NCBI GenBank assembly: GCA_025529335.1 | Contig: JAMYHX010000083.1 | Span: 1-64,000, forward strand | DNA from: Rhizopus sp. PT2906 | Lineage: Eukaryota > Mucoromycota > Mucoromycetes > Mucorales > Rhizopodaceae | Length of the DNA stretch: 64,000 nt | Direction of reading: 5' to 3' | Part shown: one piece after another, positions 46,961-58,771 of the stretch | How positions within the stretch are numbered: position 1 is the first letter of the stretch | Layout: each line of letters starts with the position of its first letter | The notes under the pieces: generated by a model | Databases searched by the model: none | Told to the model about the DNA's origin: nothing | The model's input: only the letters and a program-made list of their open reading frames with translations | Program-made: the position numbers and the translations under genes

Positions 46961-48853
46961 TTAAAATTTCATTGCCTTCATCAAATCTGCCATATTTGGC
47001 ATGCCTCCTCCTCCTCCACGGCCACGACCACCACCAAACATATTTCCCATCTGTTTTGCGGCATTTAACAAGTCTTTTTGGTTTGCATTTAAGCCAAAGG
47101 ATTTGGCCATTTCCGCAATCGAATTCATCTTTCTTGGATCCATATTCATATTTTGCATATTCTGCATTAATCCATTTTTGCCTCCAATCGTTTTTACCAT
47201 TTCTGCAAACTTTGTGTATTGAAACAGGATTTCTTGAACTTCACACACAGTTGTGCCCGATCCACGAGCTACTCTAATCACTCTCTTCATATCCTTGAAG
47301 GGTTTATCATCACCATCAAGTTCTAATGAGCTATTTTTAGAGAGGCTTATAGGTCATTTCTATGCTTTTTATACCTTCATCTGTCATACTATCCATAATA
47401 CACATCATACGCTTGATTCTCTTGCCTCCTTCCTGATCTGCTCCTGCCAACATTTCAGTAGGCATACCGGGTATGGCGCCCATGATCTAATTGGATTCTT
47501 CAGTTTATATTGACTGAATAAGAATTAGCTTTTCTTATTACCTTTGAAAGAGGTCCCATCTTTGCTATCTGTTGAAATTGTTCATACATGTCGCGAAGTG
47601 AATATTGTCCTATATTTGATTTAGCATATGTACATCAACAAAGAGAAAGCTCTTACCTTTTTCTATATTCTTCATAAGCTTTTTATTGTCATTTATGTTG
47701 ATAGTATCTTGCACATGTTCAATGACATCACGCATATCTTGTACACCAAGCACCTTTCTTATAAATGATTTGGGCTCAAAACGATCCATATCCTGAAGAT
47801 GTTCACCCACACCAAGGAAAATAATGGGACTTTTCGTTGCAGCAACTCTGTAAATATATATATAGGCATGAGTACTGCCATCACATTCTCATCAATAATT
47901 ATACTTACGCAGAGATGGCACCACCACCCTTTGCATGACCGTCCATCTTGGTAATAATGATTGAACCAAAACCCGCAGCTTCCTTGAATGCTTTAGCTTG
48001 TGATTCAGCAGCTTGACCAATGGTACCATCCATGACAAAGATCGTTGTATCTGGTTTCTACAAAAAAATGTCAATATCGCACACACATCTCTTCCTCCAC
48101 CTCACATACCACTGCAGCAGAAATCTGCTTCATTTCTTCAAACAATTCGGCCTCTTGTTTGTGTCTTCCTGAAGTATCGACAATGATAATTTCGAATTTT
48201 TCTGCCTTGAACTTTTCTACACCCTCAGTAGCAATAGTCACTGGATCAGTCTCGGTATAGCTACCATAGTATGGAATCTTTGCCTTTGTCGCATTCTGTT
48301 TCAACTGATCAAATGCACCAGCACGGAATGTATCAGCACACACAAGGGCAACTTTCCATCCTTTACGCTGATAGAATGCTGCAATCTTTGTACATGTTGT
48401 CGTTTTACCCGCACCTTGAAGACCGACCATCATGAATATATTGCTTTTTCGTTTCACGGGTTTATAAGGCTCGACTTGTGGATCGACAAGTTGGTATAGT
48501 TCATCCATAACAGCCTATTGAATACGGCTCAATACTGAATTCAAACCGGGTTGCTTCTATATAAATACCTTTTCAATCAATCGTCTCTTATTTGTACTGC
48601 TGGCAAGTTCATCAAGGTTAACATTCTTTTTTATATTTGCACGAAGCTTTTGCACAAGCATTACATTCACATCGGAAGCAAGTAATGCAGCACAAATTTC
48701 TTTGATTAAGGAATCCAACACCTAAAACAAACACACATTAGTCCTTCTCTAAAAGAAATAAATAGAGTAAATTACCTTTTCATCAACAACAGGTGCTTTG
48801 GTAAACTCTGTAAGGGCAGAGTTGATCTTGCGACCCAAGTCTGCTAAAACCAT
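46961..48853 (-). CDS. SRP54: Signal recognition particle 54 kDa GTPase
   Basis: Eight exons (48853-48776, 48721-48569, 48514-48110, 48057-47909, 47847-47657, 47609-47542, 47486-47375, 47322-46961) give 505 residues, as in other eukaryotes. N domain helices (about 1-90) contain ALLASDVNV. The G domain has GLQGAGKTTT (G1), DTSGRH (G3) and TKMDGHAKGG (G4). The Met-rich M domain (about 320-505) binds signal peptides and SRP RNA, with a MxxM-rich segment and RVARGSGT. It ends in a Gly/Arg and Met-rich tail. Function: co-translational targeting to the ER. The last acceptor was chosen downstream of an AG that would give an in-frame stop. Confidence 0.97.
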
Positions 48854-49245
48854 TTTAATATACTATAAAGAAAAAAAGCAGCAATTGCTGTATTTTTTGT
48901 TGAACGAATTTTATTGGCTTGAGTAAATAAAAAGACCGACGTAAGATCAAAAGGAACAGTAAATGACCTTTTTGGAAAAAGTGTACTTTCTAATCTGTCA
49001 GCCTAAAAAAAAAATACCTTTCAAAATTACCATAGCATTAACCTACAAAGACTCATCATAATACTTATAATAAGCCTTTTTTTTTCTTCTAGGCTGACAG
49101 ACTAAAAAATACTTTTAAGGAAATCTACCTAGGATGGTTTGAGTTCCGACAGGTGTTTTTTGTGAACGCGTTAACAATTTTTAGGGGAGCAAAAGTGGCT
49201 TTCTTTTTTCATTTTTATTACCATTGTAAATAATAATCAACATAT
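48854..49245. promoter_or_regulatory. Divergent region of SRP54 and kinesin genes with an inverted repeat
   Basis: 392 bases between two divergently transcribed genes. A perfect 12-bp inverted repeat (TCTGTCAGCCTA at 48994-49005 and its complement at 49090-49101) lies in it, with imperfect arms of about 30 bp in all and 84 bp between. It could be a cruciform-forming regulatory dyad or a tiny non-autonomous element. Confidence 0.55.
48975..49123. repeat. Imperfect inverted repeat, ~30-bp arms
   Basis: The core arms are perfect for 12 bp and extend outward with mismatches through an AAAAGT-like stretch on each side. No transposase or target-site duplication is evident. Confidence 0.6.
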
Positions 49246-52172
49246 ATGGGCGCAATTCTGCTGCTTGACATTTTAAAAGAATTCGATTTGGAGGAGGTTG
49301 TTGTTATTTATCTTTTTGTAGTATTCACTTTAATTAACACCTTTTTCTTTTTCGATATTTTAATAGCATTATCTAAGGTAATCAATAGATTAAGAAATGA
49401 CCTATATATTTTTTATGCTAACAACCAGGAAAGAATGTTTAACCTAGGAATAATTGATCCTAATGCATTAGCAAAGGTAAAATATTGAATAAAGAAAGAG
49501 AGAATTGATAGACAGTTTGTTAACAAAAGAAAAAAGATCTCTCCAAGTGACTTTCCTAGATTAGGAGTTGAAAAAACAGAAGATAAAAACAAGATCCTGA
49601 GACTATCACAGAGCATGAAGGAAAGATTACAGTCAGGCTATTATACCCAAAGACAAATAATAACAGAGCATGTACCCAAAAAACGACCATTATCAGTAGT
49701 TAGGACACCAGAAGAAAGACCTGCACGACGGTTGACAGTAACCCCGCAGTTACCACGGTCACCACCCAAATATGTTGCCAAGGAACGTAGGCTGTCTACC
49801 GTCTTGCGTACATCCAATCACGACCTACAACGTACAACAACAACTACAACAACCACAACTAGTAGTAGCAATTCCAATACTCAACAAAAGAAAACTGTAT
49901 ATACATCTCCAACAAAGCCAAAGACAAAACCGACAGATGACATGAGCGAGAAACGACCTAGGCTGACAGAGCGACCGACAACACGTTTACTGGATACCTA
50001 TGGCGTACCTTATAGTCAGAAACGTAAGCAGCAGCATGTATCCGATCTTGATACAAATGATACGTCGTATCTTGGCACAGAACCATCAGTCATGTCGAAA
50101 CCAAAAGCACCACTCAACCTAATACCCATGAATGAACTGCAACAACGTATTCGTGTATGCGTGAGAAAAAGGCCATTAAACAAAAGAGAGACAGCATCCA
50201 ATGAGGCTGATATAGCATCCATTATTGGCTCTCGTACAGTAGAACTTCATGCTGAAAAGTAAGTCAATAAAATACACTTTATAATGCTAACCCCAAGTAG
50301 AAATCGTATCGATCTTAGTCGTTTTGTTGAGACGCATTCATTCACGTTTGATGAAGCGTTTGACAGTCATGTGACGAACCAAGAGGTAAACCATTCGTAT
50401 ATGAAGTGACGATTTTTTTATTGATTGTCCGTATAGATTTATGCAAGAACAGCTCAACCGTTAATTGAATATATCTTTGCAGGTGGTAATGGCACCTGTT
50501 TTGCATTGTAAGTATGTTCATCTCTATTTAATCTGATACTTACGCACATACAGTGGACAAACAGGGTCAGGAAAGACATACACAATGTTGGATAGCAATG
50601 ATGGTCTTTATGTACTCGCAGCACAAGACATATTTCGAATGCTCAATCAACCCAACCATTCACATCTGTCAGCAAGCGTTGGCTTTTATGAAATTTATCA
50701 AGGGCAACTGTATGATCTGTTGAACAATCGAAATAAACTAGCAGCACGAGACGATGGTAACAACAATGTTGTCATTGCCGGACTCAAAGAATATCCGATA
50801 AAGAACAAGGAAGATCTGATGGGAGTGTTTGAATACGGCAATCAAGGAAGAACAACAGGGAGAACAGGTGTCAATAACAAGTCGTCAAGATCGCACGCCG
50901 TGCTTCAGATCATTTTGAGAACTCAACACAGATCTGCAGAGACTTATGGTAAACTGACATTCATTGATTTAGCTGGAAGTGAAAGGGGTGTTGACAGAGG
51001 CGATGCAAATCCTAAAACAAGGTAAGAAGAGAAAATGCTTTTCATATATTGCCGTTGTTGATAAAAAAAAATATAGGCTTGAAGGAGCAGAAATAAACAA
51101 GAGTTTATTGGCGCTCAAAGAGTGTATTCGTGCTTTGGACCAAGACAAAAAGCATACGCCGTTTAGAGGGAGTAAACTAACACAGGTAAAAAAAAAGGAG
51201 AGTTATTTTCAGAGAAAATATAAAGTTGACCCGTTATTTAGGTTTTGCGTGATTGCTTTATTGGAAATGCAAGAACCTGTATGATTGCCACCATATCTCC
51301 CAATAGCTCTAATGCAGAACATACCCTTAATACATTACGCTATGCAGATAGGTATGTGTGCATATAAAAAAGACAGAGAGATATGTACTCATTTTCCATC
51401 ATGTAGAGTAAAACAATTCAAAGGAGAGTCTGATCCACGCTTAGCGCCTGATTTCTATAGTAATATCAACAGCCATGTTAAAAATGAAAATAGCACAATT
51501 GAAGTGGCCGAAGAAGAATCTACTGCTATAACTTTTGAAGACGCAATGGAAGAAGACCATGATGATGAATTAGAAGAATCTCAAAGTGTTACCAACTCAT
51601 GTGTCATAGACGAGGAAGATAAGGTTGAAAATTTATTTGATGTTGATTTTCCAGTCGAGGTTACTACAAATGCTCTAAATACGCCTACAAATAATCGATT
51701 TTACAGCCTGAGAGAGGAACGACAGGAGCAGTTTATGAAACGGTTGGAATCACCACCCGCTGAATTGTTTCTGTCCAGATTAACAGATCCATTTGATTCC
51801 AAGCCGTTAGACTTCATGCAGGAGGATAAAAACATGCACTTTCCAGAGGCGCTAGAGGAACATAAAGATACAATGAACAATAATAATGCTAATAGCAGTA
51901 GCTCGAGGATAGATGTTGAAAGAGTACGACGGTTTATCAAATTTCATAGAGCACAGATCAAAGATTTGGAAAATTGTTTGAAAGAAGAAAAGAAGGTGAT
52001 CGCGAAACTGTCACTAGCCATCAATACGACAGATATGGATGAAGTGGACGAAGACGAGTACACTAAACAGGAGTATGAAAACTATTTAAATGATTTGAAC
52101 GAACTACTAGCAAGAAGTATGTCATGTATGGAAATTATTCAAGAAAAGATTAAAACTGAATTAGATGGATAA
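49246..52172 (+). CDS. Kinesin-13-like microtubule motor
   Basis: Main exons 49516-50258, 50298-50385, 50437-50507, 50554-51021, 51077-51185, 51242-51351 and 51407-52172 code 785 codons. Upstream coding is probable at 49429-49476 and more weakly at 49246-49296, where the donor is poor; the N-terminus is therefore uncertain. The N-terminal part (with SDFPRLGVEKTEDKNKIL) looks SAM-like, as in the KIF24 branch. A Thr/Ser-rich linker follows. The motor (about 240-590) has RIRVCVRKRP, GQTGSGKTYT, NNKSSRSHAVLQIILR and DLAGSERGVDRGD, and the kinesin-13 block EINKSLLALKECIRALDQDK. The C-terminus is acidic with a coiled coil. Kinesin-13 proteins depolymerize microtubule ends. The stop is 27 bp from the convergent phospholipase stop. 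Confidence 0.9.
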
Positions 52173-52199
52173 GCTGAGAAATAAAGAGGTTTATTGTGT

Positions 52200-53653
52200 T
52201 TATGTTTCCACATGTCTCAAACAATTTGAAATATCTCTTGTGTACTGTATGAGAGACCTCTGTTCTGTCTTTCCAAATACGAAGCCAACGATGAGTGCAA
52301 TAGTTCCAACTACTGACAACAAAAAGATGAGCAGATATATGATGATCGAACTTATGATCAAATTCGTTCTATCTGTTGTTGTTGAATATGTACTCGATAA
52401 GACCACTTGAACTATAAAGAGTGCCAAGACAGCAATAAGACAAAATCCAAGCAAGACGAGTAGTTTTTTAGAGGATCGTGCGGATCTTGTGATATCAAAC
52501 TGTATGACGTCCAAGATGTCATGAAAGGTAGATGGCGTGAGACAAGTATAATTAGGTAAGATATGATCTTGACCGGTATTAAAAGGACTATGGTCCTTGT
52601 TGGTATTGTTGATAGTAAATAGCGAGTGTACAGCAAAATGGTCAGAGAAACTCCATTGAGTGTTGGGTATGTATCCTTCCATCACCACCTTTGATTGTAT
52701 GCACTGCAAGTGAGGCGATGCACTATAAAATATATAATCTAGTCTATCTCCAATGTCTTTTGCAAAAGGATGTTGTTTCAACACACGCTTTGTCCATGTA
52801 TTCAGGGGCGAATCACAAGTGATACCAAAGTACTGAATACATTCGGAAGCACTCAACTCATGTCTCTCAAACCGAACCTGTGCATCCTTTAAGGTGTCTT
52901 CATGCAGCTGCATCCATGAATCTGTCATTAAACCGTGCAGTTTGATAATTTTGTAACAAAGGCTGGATGGTATACTGTTGAAGTCACCAGTCTGTTTTCA
53001 TATAAGTAATGATAGTATATATATATGTATTATTTTTACCAGAATAACATGTCGGTTTTGAGTTACAGAGGCTCTCACTGCATTTGCAATCTGCCAGCAT
53101 TCGGTTATCCGTTGGGCCTCATAATCATCTTTATCGCCATATGCTGCTTGTAACTATCACAAAAATAATCAAACATGTGATTGAATATGACACATATTTA
53201 CATACATGTGTAGTATAGACGTCCACTAGACCTATCTCTGGCACTCTCACACAAACAGAAGCACAGCCCTTTCCGACATAATAATCACCTTCCAATACAC
53301 GCAATGGTCTACCTGCCAAAGTAAATCTTATAAAGTTGGAAGAAAGGATCGGATAGCGCGAGAATATGGCTAACCCACTACCGAGTGCACCACTATAGAA
53401 ATACTCTGCATATTTGATCTTGGGGGACAAAGTCTGTTTTATGTATTCATAATCTTGCAACATCCACACTTCTTGTAATGCAATCACATCATAATCCCCT
53501 TCATCTATAGCATGAGCAATGGCACGTAGTCTAAATTGACGTTGCTTTGATACAATATAAAGACCCCTTTTGAAAATATGAGTTCATTTTACTATAGTCT
53601 GCCTTTAGATTTTACCAACAGTTGAGCGATAATACAGAAAGCGAGTTTGTCAT
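52200..53653 (-). CDS. Isc1/nSMase-like phosphosphingolipid phospholipase C
   Basis: Four exons (53653-53616, 53566-53206, 53153-53040, 52991-52200) give 434 residues. The exonuclease-endonuclease-phosphatase fold shows LSLNCWGL at the N-terminus, VIALQEVWM (metal-binding Glu), VYTTHLQAAYG, LTGDFNS, DRLDYIFYS and WSFSDHFAV with the catalytic His. Two C-terminal membrane helices (about 350-372 and 382-412) match neutral sphingomyelinases and yeast Isc1. It should hydrolyse complex sphingolipids to ceramide at a membrane. The 38-nt first exon restores Trp-Gly at the splice and was confirmed by phase. Confidence 0.93.
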
Positions 53654-53725
53654 TTAATAAATAAAAAGGGCAAAAAAAGGGAAATTTATTACTTGTGTCC
53701 TTTTTTTCCTTGAGGGGGAAAGGGA

Positions 53726-54763
53726 TCAAACATAGGATTGAATGCTCAGTTGCTTTACTTTTTCTATTAAACCGTTTACTGATTCTTGAAGGTTCGTTGT
53801 CTCCGAGACGTCAATCAAGGCTAATTTATCAGTAATAGCCGCAATGGTTTCGTTCAGGTCATTCTTTTCTGATAAAAGTAAACTATCCGATATTCCATAG
53901 TTACGAGGTTCTATAAGAGAAGAAGCAAATGATGAATGTTTGTTTGCCAAGTGAGTCACTAACACTTGAGTGATCTATAATAAAATGAGTCCATGAGCCA
54001 TCAAACAACAATGAAGGTTTACTTGCCGACAGTAAATCACTGTATTCTTGCTTTGCACATTCAGAGACCCATTCTTTATTATCAGTTGATCTCCTATGCT
54101 GTAACAAATTATCCATCTTTAGTTTGGCCAATAGTAGTGGTGTCAGACGGAATGGATCTGATGCTGGTATATTGGCTCCTATACATAATAAATATATAAG
54201 AAACTCTTTTTTTGAGAGTGCGTAGTTTAGACGTGTTAAACATACCAACCTTCATGTAACAACATCAAGACACATTGAGGATTACATGCTAATACCGCTA
54301 TATATACATACATATACGCATATATACCATTATTATCCATTGATAATTACATATACAATGTCTATATGTATTTATTTACCCATATGCATAGGTTGTAATC
54401 CATCTATATCTCCTACTCCATTATTTACATCTGATCCAGCACGTATCAATAACTGTGCTATCTCTATCGCAGCCTTAGGATCATCCTTTCGACTACAAGC
54501 TATATGTAAAGGCGTCCTCAAATTGTTATCTCTAATGGTATCTGGGTTTAATTGTGGTAAAGCTTCTAGAATGTCTTGAACTGTTTAAATGATTAAAAAA
54601 AAAACTGTCAACACATGCTCTTATTCTATATACCTTCTTGAGGTGATTTCCTTGCACAGGCATCAAGTAAAATAGTTTCGATAGCTGTTGCTTGTAATAA
54701 ATCACGCAGTTTTTCTGTTTGCTCATGTGTTTGAAATGCTGTCTTTTGTATTTTATGTTGCAT
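53726..54763 (-). CDS. Ankyrin-repeat protein (second)
   Basis: Five exons (54763-54634, 54580-54380, 54297-54250, 54178-54023, 53958-53726) give 255 residues. A helical N-terminus precedes about three ankyrin repeats (LRTPLHIACSR, GADVN-type RAGSDVNN, LQPMHMG, LMLLHEGANI). After a middle segment the last 75 residues form a heptad-like helix (LIEKVKQLS). No enzyme motif. The acceptor of the last exon is one of two close AGs; the one used keeps phase. Role unknown; likely a protein-binding adaptor. It is not a close copy of the ankyrin gene at 34 kb. Confidence 0.75.
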
Positions 54764-55175
54764 ATTGATTGATAAAAAGGAAAAGAAAAAAAAAAGGGAA
54801 AAAAGAAATCAAAACAAGAGAAATCGATATCGTCACATGAATCACGTGATTAGGTTGAAAATATGCAATTCATCTGCCATGTATCACATTTCCCCCCTTT
54901 AAAGCATTTCTAAATTGTATTGAGAGGAGAAAGAAACTGCGCGGGGGGAGGAAAGGGAGAGGTGGGAAGTTGCGGGGGGGGGAGGAAAAGTCTGCAGTAA
55001 ATTGATCAATATATACAAGTTACTGTGTTACTTTATTTAAACGGCGAATTCATTCTACAATCCTCGTGTTTCTCTCATTAATTCACCCTTTAAGTCATAT
55101 CCCCACCCCTTTACACTCCTTTATATATAATATAATAATTATAATAGTAAATAATAATAGCAACAATAATAATAA
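54764..55175. promoter_or_regulatory. Divergent upstream region with a G-rich block
   Basis: Shared upstream region of the ankyrin gene (-) and the histone-fold gene (+). It holds a short ATCACGTGATT E-box-like palindrome at about 54842-54852 and the G-run block at 54943-54982 described separately. Confidence 0.55.
54943..54982 (+). promoter_or_regulatory. Putative G-quadruplex motif
   Basis: Four G runs of 6, 3, 3 and 9 (54943-48, 54955-57, 54964-66, 54974-82) are separated by loops of 6, 6 and 7 nt. This meets the usual G3+N1-7 rule and stands out in an AT-rich region. It lies about 200 bp upstream of the histone-fold gene. Confidence 0.7.
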
Positions 55176-56800
55176 ATGGCATTAGGTAAAGTGATATAAA
55201 GTTAGGCATATGCATAAATATAAATAATAACCCTTACAAGATGAGCACTACATTTGTCAAAGGGCAGCTAATGCCATCATCTCAGAGATTGGACCTTTTC
55301 GAGTTTCGACAGATGCCTTACAAGCTATCAATCAATTCTTGGACGAATTTATTGTACTCTTGGTTGGGTGTTCACTTTCGTTGGACCTGTCAGAGATAAA
55401 ATCTACCGTGTTCAACTTGCTACCTTCCACACTGGGTAAAAATGCTATTGTTGAAGCCGAATTGGAAGTCAAGACATTTACAGAAACTGAATCTATTGAT
55501 TATGAATTGTATGAACGTATGCGAAAAATTGAAAAAGATAAATTTCCAGTGGATGAAGCTATTCGATTGCTGAGAGAGAAATGCTTTGAATACTGCACTT
55601 TGGCTGATAAAGAAGATCAGCTCTATGTACAAAAATCAATACAAAAGAGATCAAGTCAGAATACAATCGTTATTTCCCCTATCGTTGCTATTTATGTCAC
55701 AACTGTCATGGAACATATTGCTGAATATTTATTAACTGCAGTTGCCATGTCTGCAGAACATGAAGATACGGACTATGTTAGAGTAAAAGAGGTTTATTTA
55801 GCATTGGTAGACGACATTCAATTGGGAAGTGTATTTAACAAGATGAACCTGAAGGACAGGATGGAGGTAAATATATATATATTATATATATATATATATA
55901 TATGTCAACTAATATCTCTCTCTATGGATTAGAAAAGAGCAGGCTTAGCTAATAAACTGAGAGGAGTGTCTTATTTACCTACCCCTCCTCTTACTGAAAA
56001 TAATAATAATAACAATTCGAGAAAAAGTTTCCATAGTACAACACATGAAAGTAAGTTTTAGAACATATAGCAATTACATAAATTAAAGAGCGTTACACTA
56101 GATGAAACAGGTTCAGTGCTAGACTTTGATGATGACATCGACTTGGACTATTTTGACGACAACTTACCCAAAAGTAATCTAAATGCGACCACATCCAGCT
56201 TCAGTTCGATGCCAAGACCTCATTCAGTCATATCGCATCATTCAAACACTAGCAGAAAATCAACATTTCATGTATTCAAAAACAATAGAAACTCATTCAG
56301 TAGCTTCGATTTACCTTCTCGTGCTGAATCACCTGTAGCCTCTATTTACGATCCAGATAATATTCCAAATATGAACTTTGATGATCTCGTAAAATCAGGT
56401 GGAACAGTCAAAGTATCCCTGACACCGAATCGATTAAGGTCAATTGAAGTCAAAGATCAAACAAAGGATGAGGAACCTTCCCTCACATGGGAACGTCGAT
56501 CCATATCTTCTCCAAGACTGTCTACTTCTTCCAATCTGTCTCAACAAACATCTAAAAAATCAAGCAACATTGTCCTTGACCACAAAACTATTGATGTGCC
56601 GAGAATGATTCCCAAAGGACCTGCATCACCCTTGGGCAAAAAGAGTTTCACTGTCAATGATCTCAATCGGTTCGAGAATCCAAGGGAGGCTCCAAAACCA
56701 CCTAAATCAGCATCTACTAGTAGTGTACCCGTCTCTGGTGCTACCACTACTGCTACTACTACTACTGCTGCTGCTACTACTGCTACTGCTACTGCTACTG

Positions 56801-56831
<31 letters not shown>

Positions 56832-57966
56832 GAGTGTACCTGCCACCATTGAGGTTGCTCCTGTAACCAAGAAGCCATTGACGCCTCTTCCTGCCATGTC
56901 TGCCAATAACACATCAAGTGGAAAATTAACTCCTCTTTCAAAATTACCCACTCCTCCTTCATCGCAGACAAAGCCGGTCAGTACGACAACCTTGGCTTCT
57001 TCAAGCAGCTCGGATTCCATTTCATCCAGCAACTCTTCTTTACCCAGTCTTGCTCCCGTACCTGTTGTCTCGTCTCCTCATGATGACGAGCACGCCAAAC
57101 AGTCTGCGGTGATCAATATCCAGGATAACACAGGCATGATACCAAAATCCACAAGGTCAAATACCATCAATACCTCAGGCATTGTCATGCGAAGAAGTAG
57201 TCTTAGCAGCCGAAAGAGTAGAGAAAGCCTACGACGAAAAAAGTCAATGGAGACTCAAGAAGCCAAACCAGCGGATGATGCTAAACCAGAAGAAACCCCT
57301 GAGACAAAGCAAGTGCAGTTTCTAAATTCCGAAGAAGAAAAGAAGAAACATATGCCAGAAAGACCTTCGAGTATTGTTGCTAAAAGAGCCTCGATGATTG
57401 GCAATATTCGACGACGATCACTTCATGAGAACTATGCAACTGAAAAATACAATCATGAGGTCAGTCAAAGAGGCTCAGTGAGTGTATCCATCAAGCAGTG
57501 GGACGATATCTTGAAATCGGAAGAACAGCCATTGATTCCTCCTGCCGCTCAGCGTCGTTCCATGCTCAGACAGATGCGTCAACAACAGCTTCAGGAAATG
57601 CAGCAGGAAAAAGAAGGAGTGATCAGTAATGCGGTGCTGGACAAGGTCTTGAAGTTTGAACGTGCCTCTTCGCTGGACGATGGCGCGCATCAGAGAGTTT
57701 CAAGTCTGCCCAGAAGAGAACGATTCCTCTACCTTCAACAGGATCCCTCTGCTATCGAACGAAAGTCAACATCGCTTCGTCCTGGCACTCGTACAAAGGG
57801 TATTGATGTTGCCGTTCAGACAGAACCCATCAAGAAAGAGTCTGTAGAGAAAAAAGAAGAAGAACAAGGCTTAATTGATGGTGATGAAGAGTGGTTCCTT
57901 CAAGATGATGAATGGGATGAGCAAGAAGAGACGGCTATTGTCGAATGGTTGCTTGGTGAATGCTAA
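55176..57966 (+). CDS. Large protein with tandem H2B-like and H2A-like histone folds
   Basis: Four exons (55176-55185, 55268-55866, 55933-56050, 56102-57966) give 863 residues; the first exon has 10 nt. Residues about 16-75 follow the H2B pattern: VSTDALQAINQFLDEF as helix 1-2 and LLPSTLGKNAIVEAE as helix 3 and C-helix, in the same order and spacing but with a shortened first loop. Residues about 96-197 follow H2A: FPVDEAIRLLREK, then SPIVAIYVTTVMEHIAEYLL as helix 2, and VKEVYLALVDDIQLGSVF as helix 3. The remaining 650 residues are Ser/Thr/Pro-rich and basic, with a short conserved-looking NFDDLVKSGGTVKVSLTPNR block, an Ala/Thr repeat and an acidic Trp-containing C-terminus. The fold reading is mine from pattern; the function is unknown. 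Nuclear, DNA-linked action is plausible but not shown. Confidence 0.8.
55870..55902. repeat. TA microsatellite in an intron
   Basis: TA run filling the second intron of the histone-fold gene, just after its donor. Confidence 0.85.
56741..56831 (+). repeat. ACT/GCT trinucleotide repeat inside coding sequence
   Basis: About 30 triplets of ACT and GCT encode an Ala/Thr run in the disordered part of the histone-fold protein. The reading frame is kept, as expected for an expandable coding microsatellite. Confidence 0.9.
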
Positions 57967-58084
57967 GGGGGGAGATTAGAACACTTTATCAATAAATATA
58001 AACCAATCACATCCTTCTACATCACTTTTTGAAAGTCATTTATTAAATTTTCAAACTTGTCTTTTCCCTCTCTCTCTCTCTCTT

Positions 58085-58771
58085 ATGAGTTCCTTATTAT
58101 TACCTACTGTCTATCTTGGTGGATGTATCGCTGCCATGAGCGCGTTCTCTTATGTGTACCGTAGAGCAACCGGTATGTTGAAGATCCTTTTAAGAATGTA
58201 AAAAACTAATCTTCAGAAAGCTACACAAACTGTCGAATCATGGTTCCCTTTGAACAGACAAAAGGAAGAATATATTGCTTTATTAAATGCTGAACCTGCA
58301 GTTCCAGAATTTCACTTGAGAACAGCTCTCTTACGTCGTGCGATGGAAGCTGTGCGTCGTCTAGTTCAGATTCAACAAGAAAAACCAGCTTTACAACAAC
58401 TGATGAAGACAGGTAGCATAGGAGACGAACTTTGGCGCGAATTCAGTGCTGCTGAACAAGAGATCACAGCAGAACTTCAGGAAATTGCAATGGAAGCAAA
58501 TACGTTCAAGGAAAACTGGGGACAAACCATATTCTCAACTGCTGCACAGATGCTCGAACACGAAAAGCAGAAACAACTACAACAGGAAATGAAGGTTATG
58601 TTAGAAAAGGAAACAGCTCGTAAGAAGCGTGAAGAAGAAAGGGAAGCAAAAGAGGCAAAAGAACAGGAAGCAAAGGAACATGAAAGACGTTTAAGAGAAG
58701 CAAAGAAAGCTGAAGAAGAGTTATTAAAGATGGAAGAGCAAGAAAAGAGGGCAGCATCCAAGAAGAAATAG
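58085..58771 (+). CDS. SEC66: Sec66/Sec71, subunit of the ER post-translational translocon
   Basis: Two exons, 58085-58172 and 58221-58771, give 212 residues. One N-terminal membrane helix (TVYLGGCIAAMSAFSYVY) is followed by a soluble helical domain with LNRQKEEYIALLN, LRTALLRRAMEAVRRL, GSIGDELWREF and EANTFKENWGQTIF, all typical of Sec66. A long charged Glu/Lys helix ends the protein. It works with Sec62, Sec63 and Sec72 to bring proteins through the Sec61 channel after translation. The acceptor after CAGAAAG was chosen by phase. Confidence 0.92.

Noticed and set aside
46918..47277. Plus-strand frames over the SRP54 tail
   Set aside because: Shadow frames of the Gly/Met-rich M domain; the SRP54 model on the minus strand is complete.
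56541..57032. Antisense Val/Ala-rich frame of 163 codons
   Set aside because: It mirrors the ACT/GCT repeat and Ser/Pro-rich coding sequence of the histone-fold gene.
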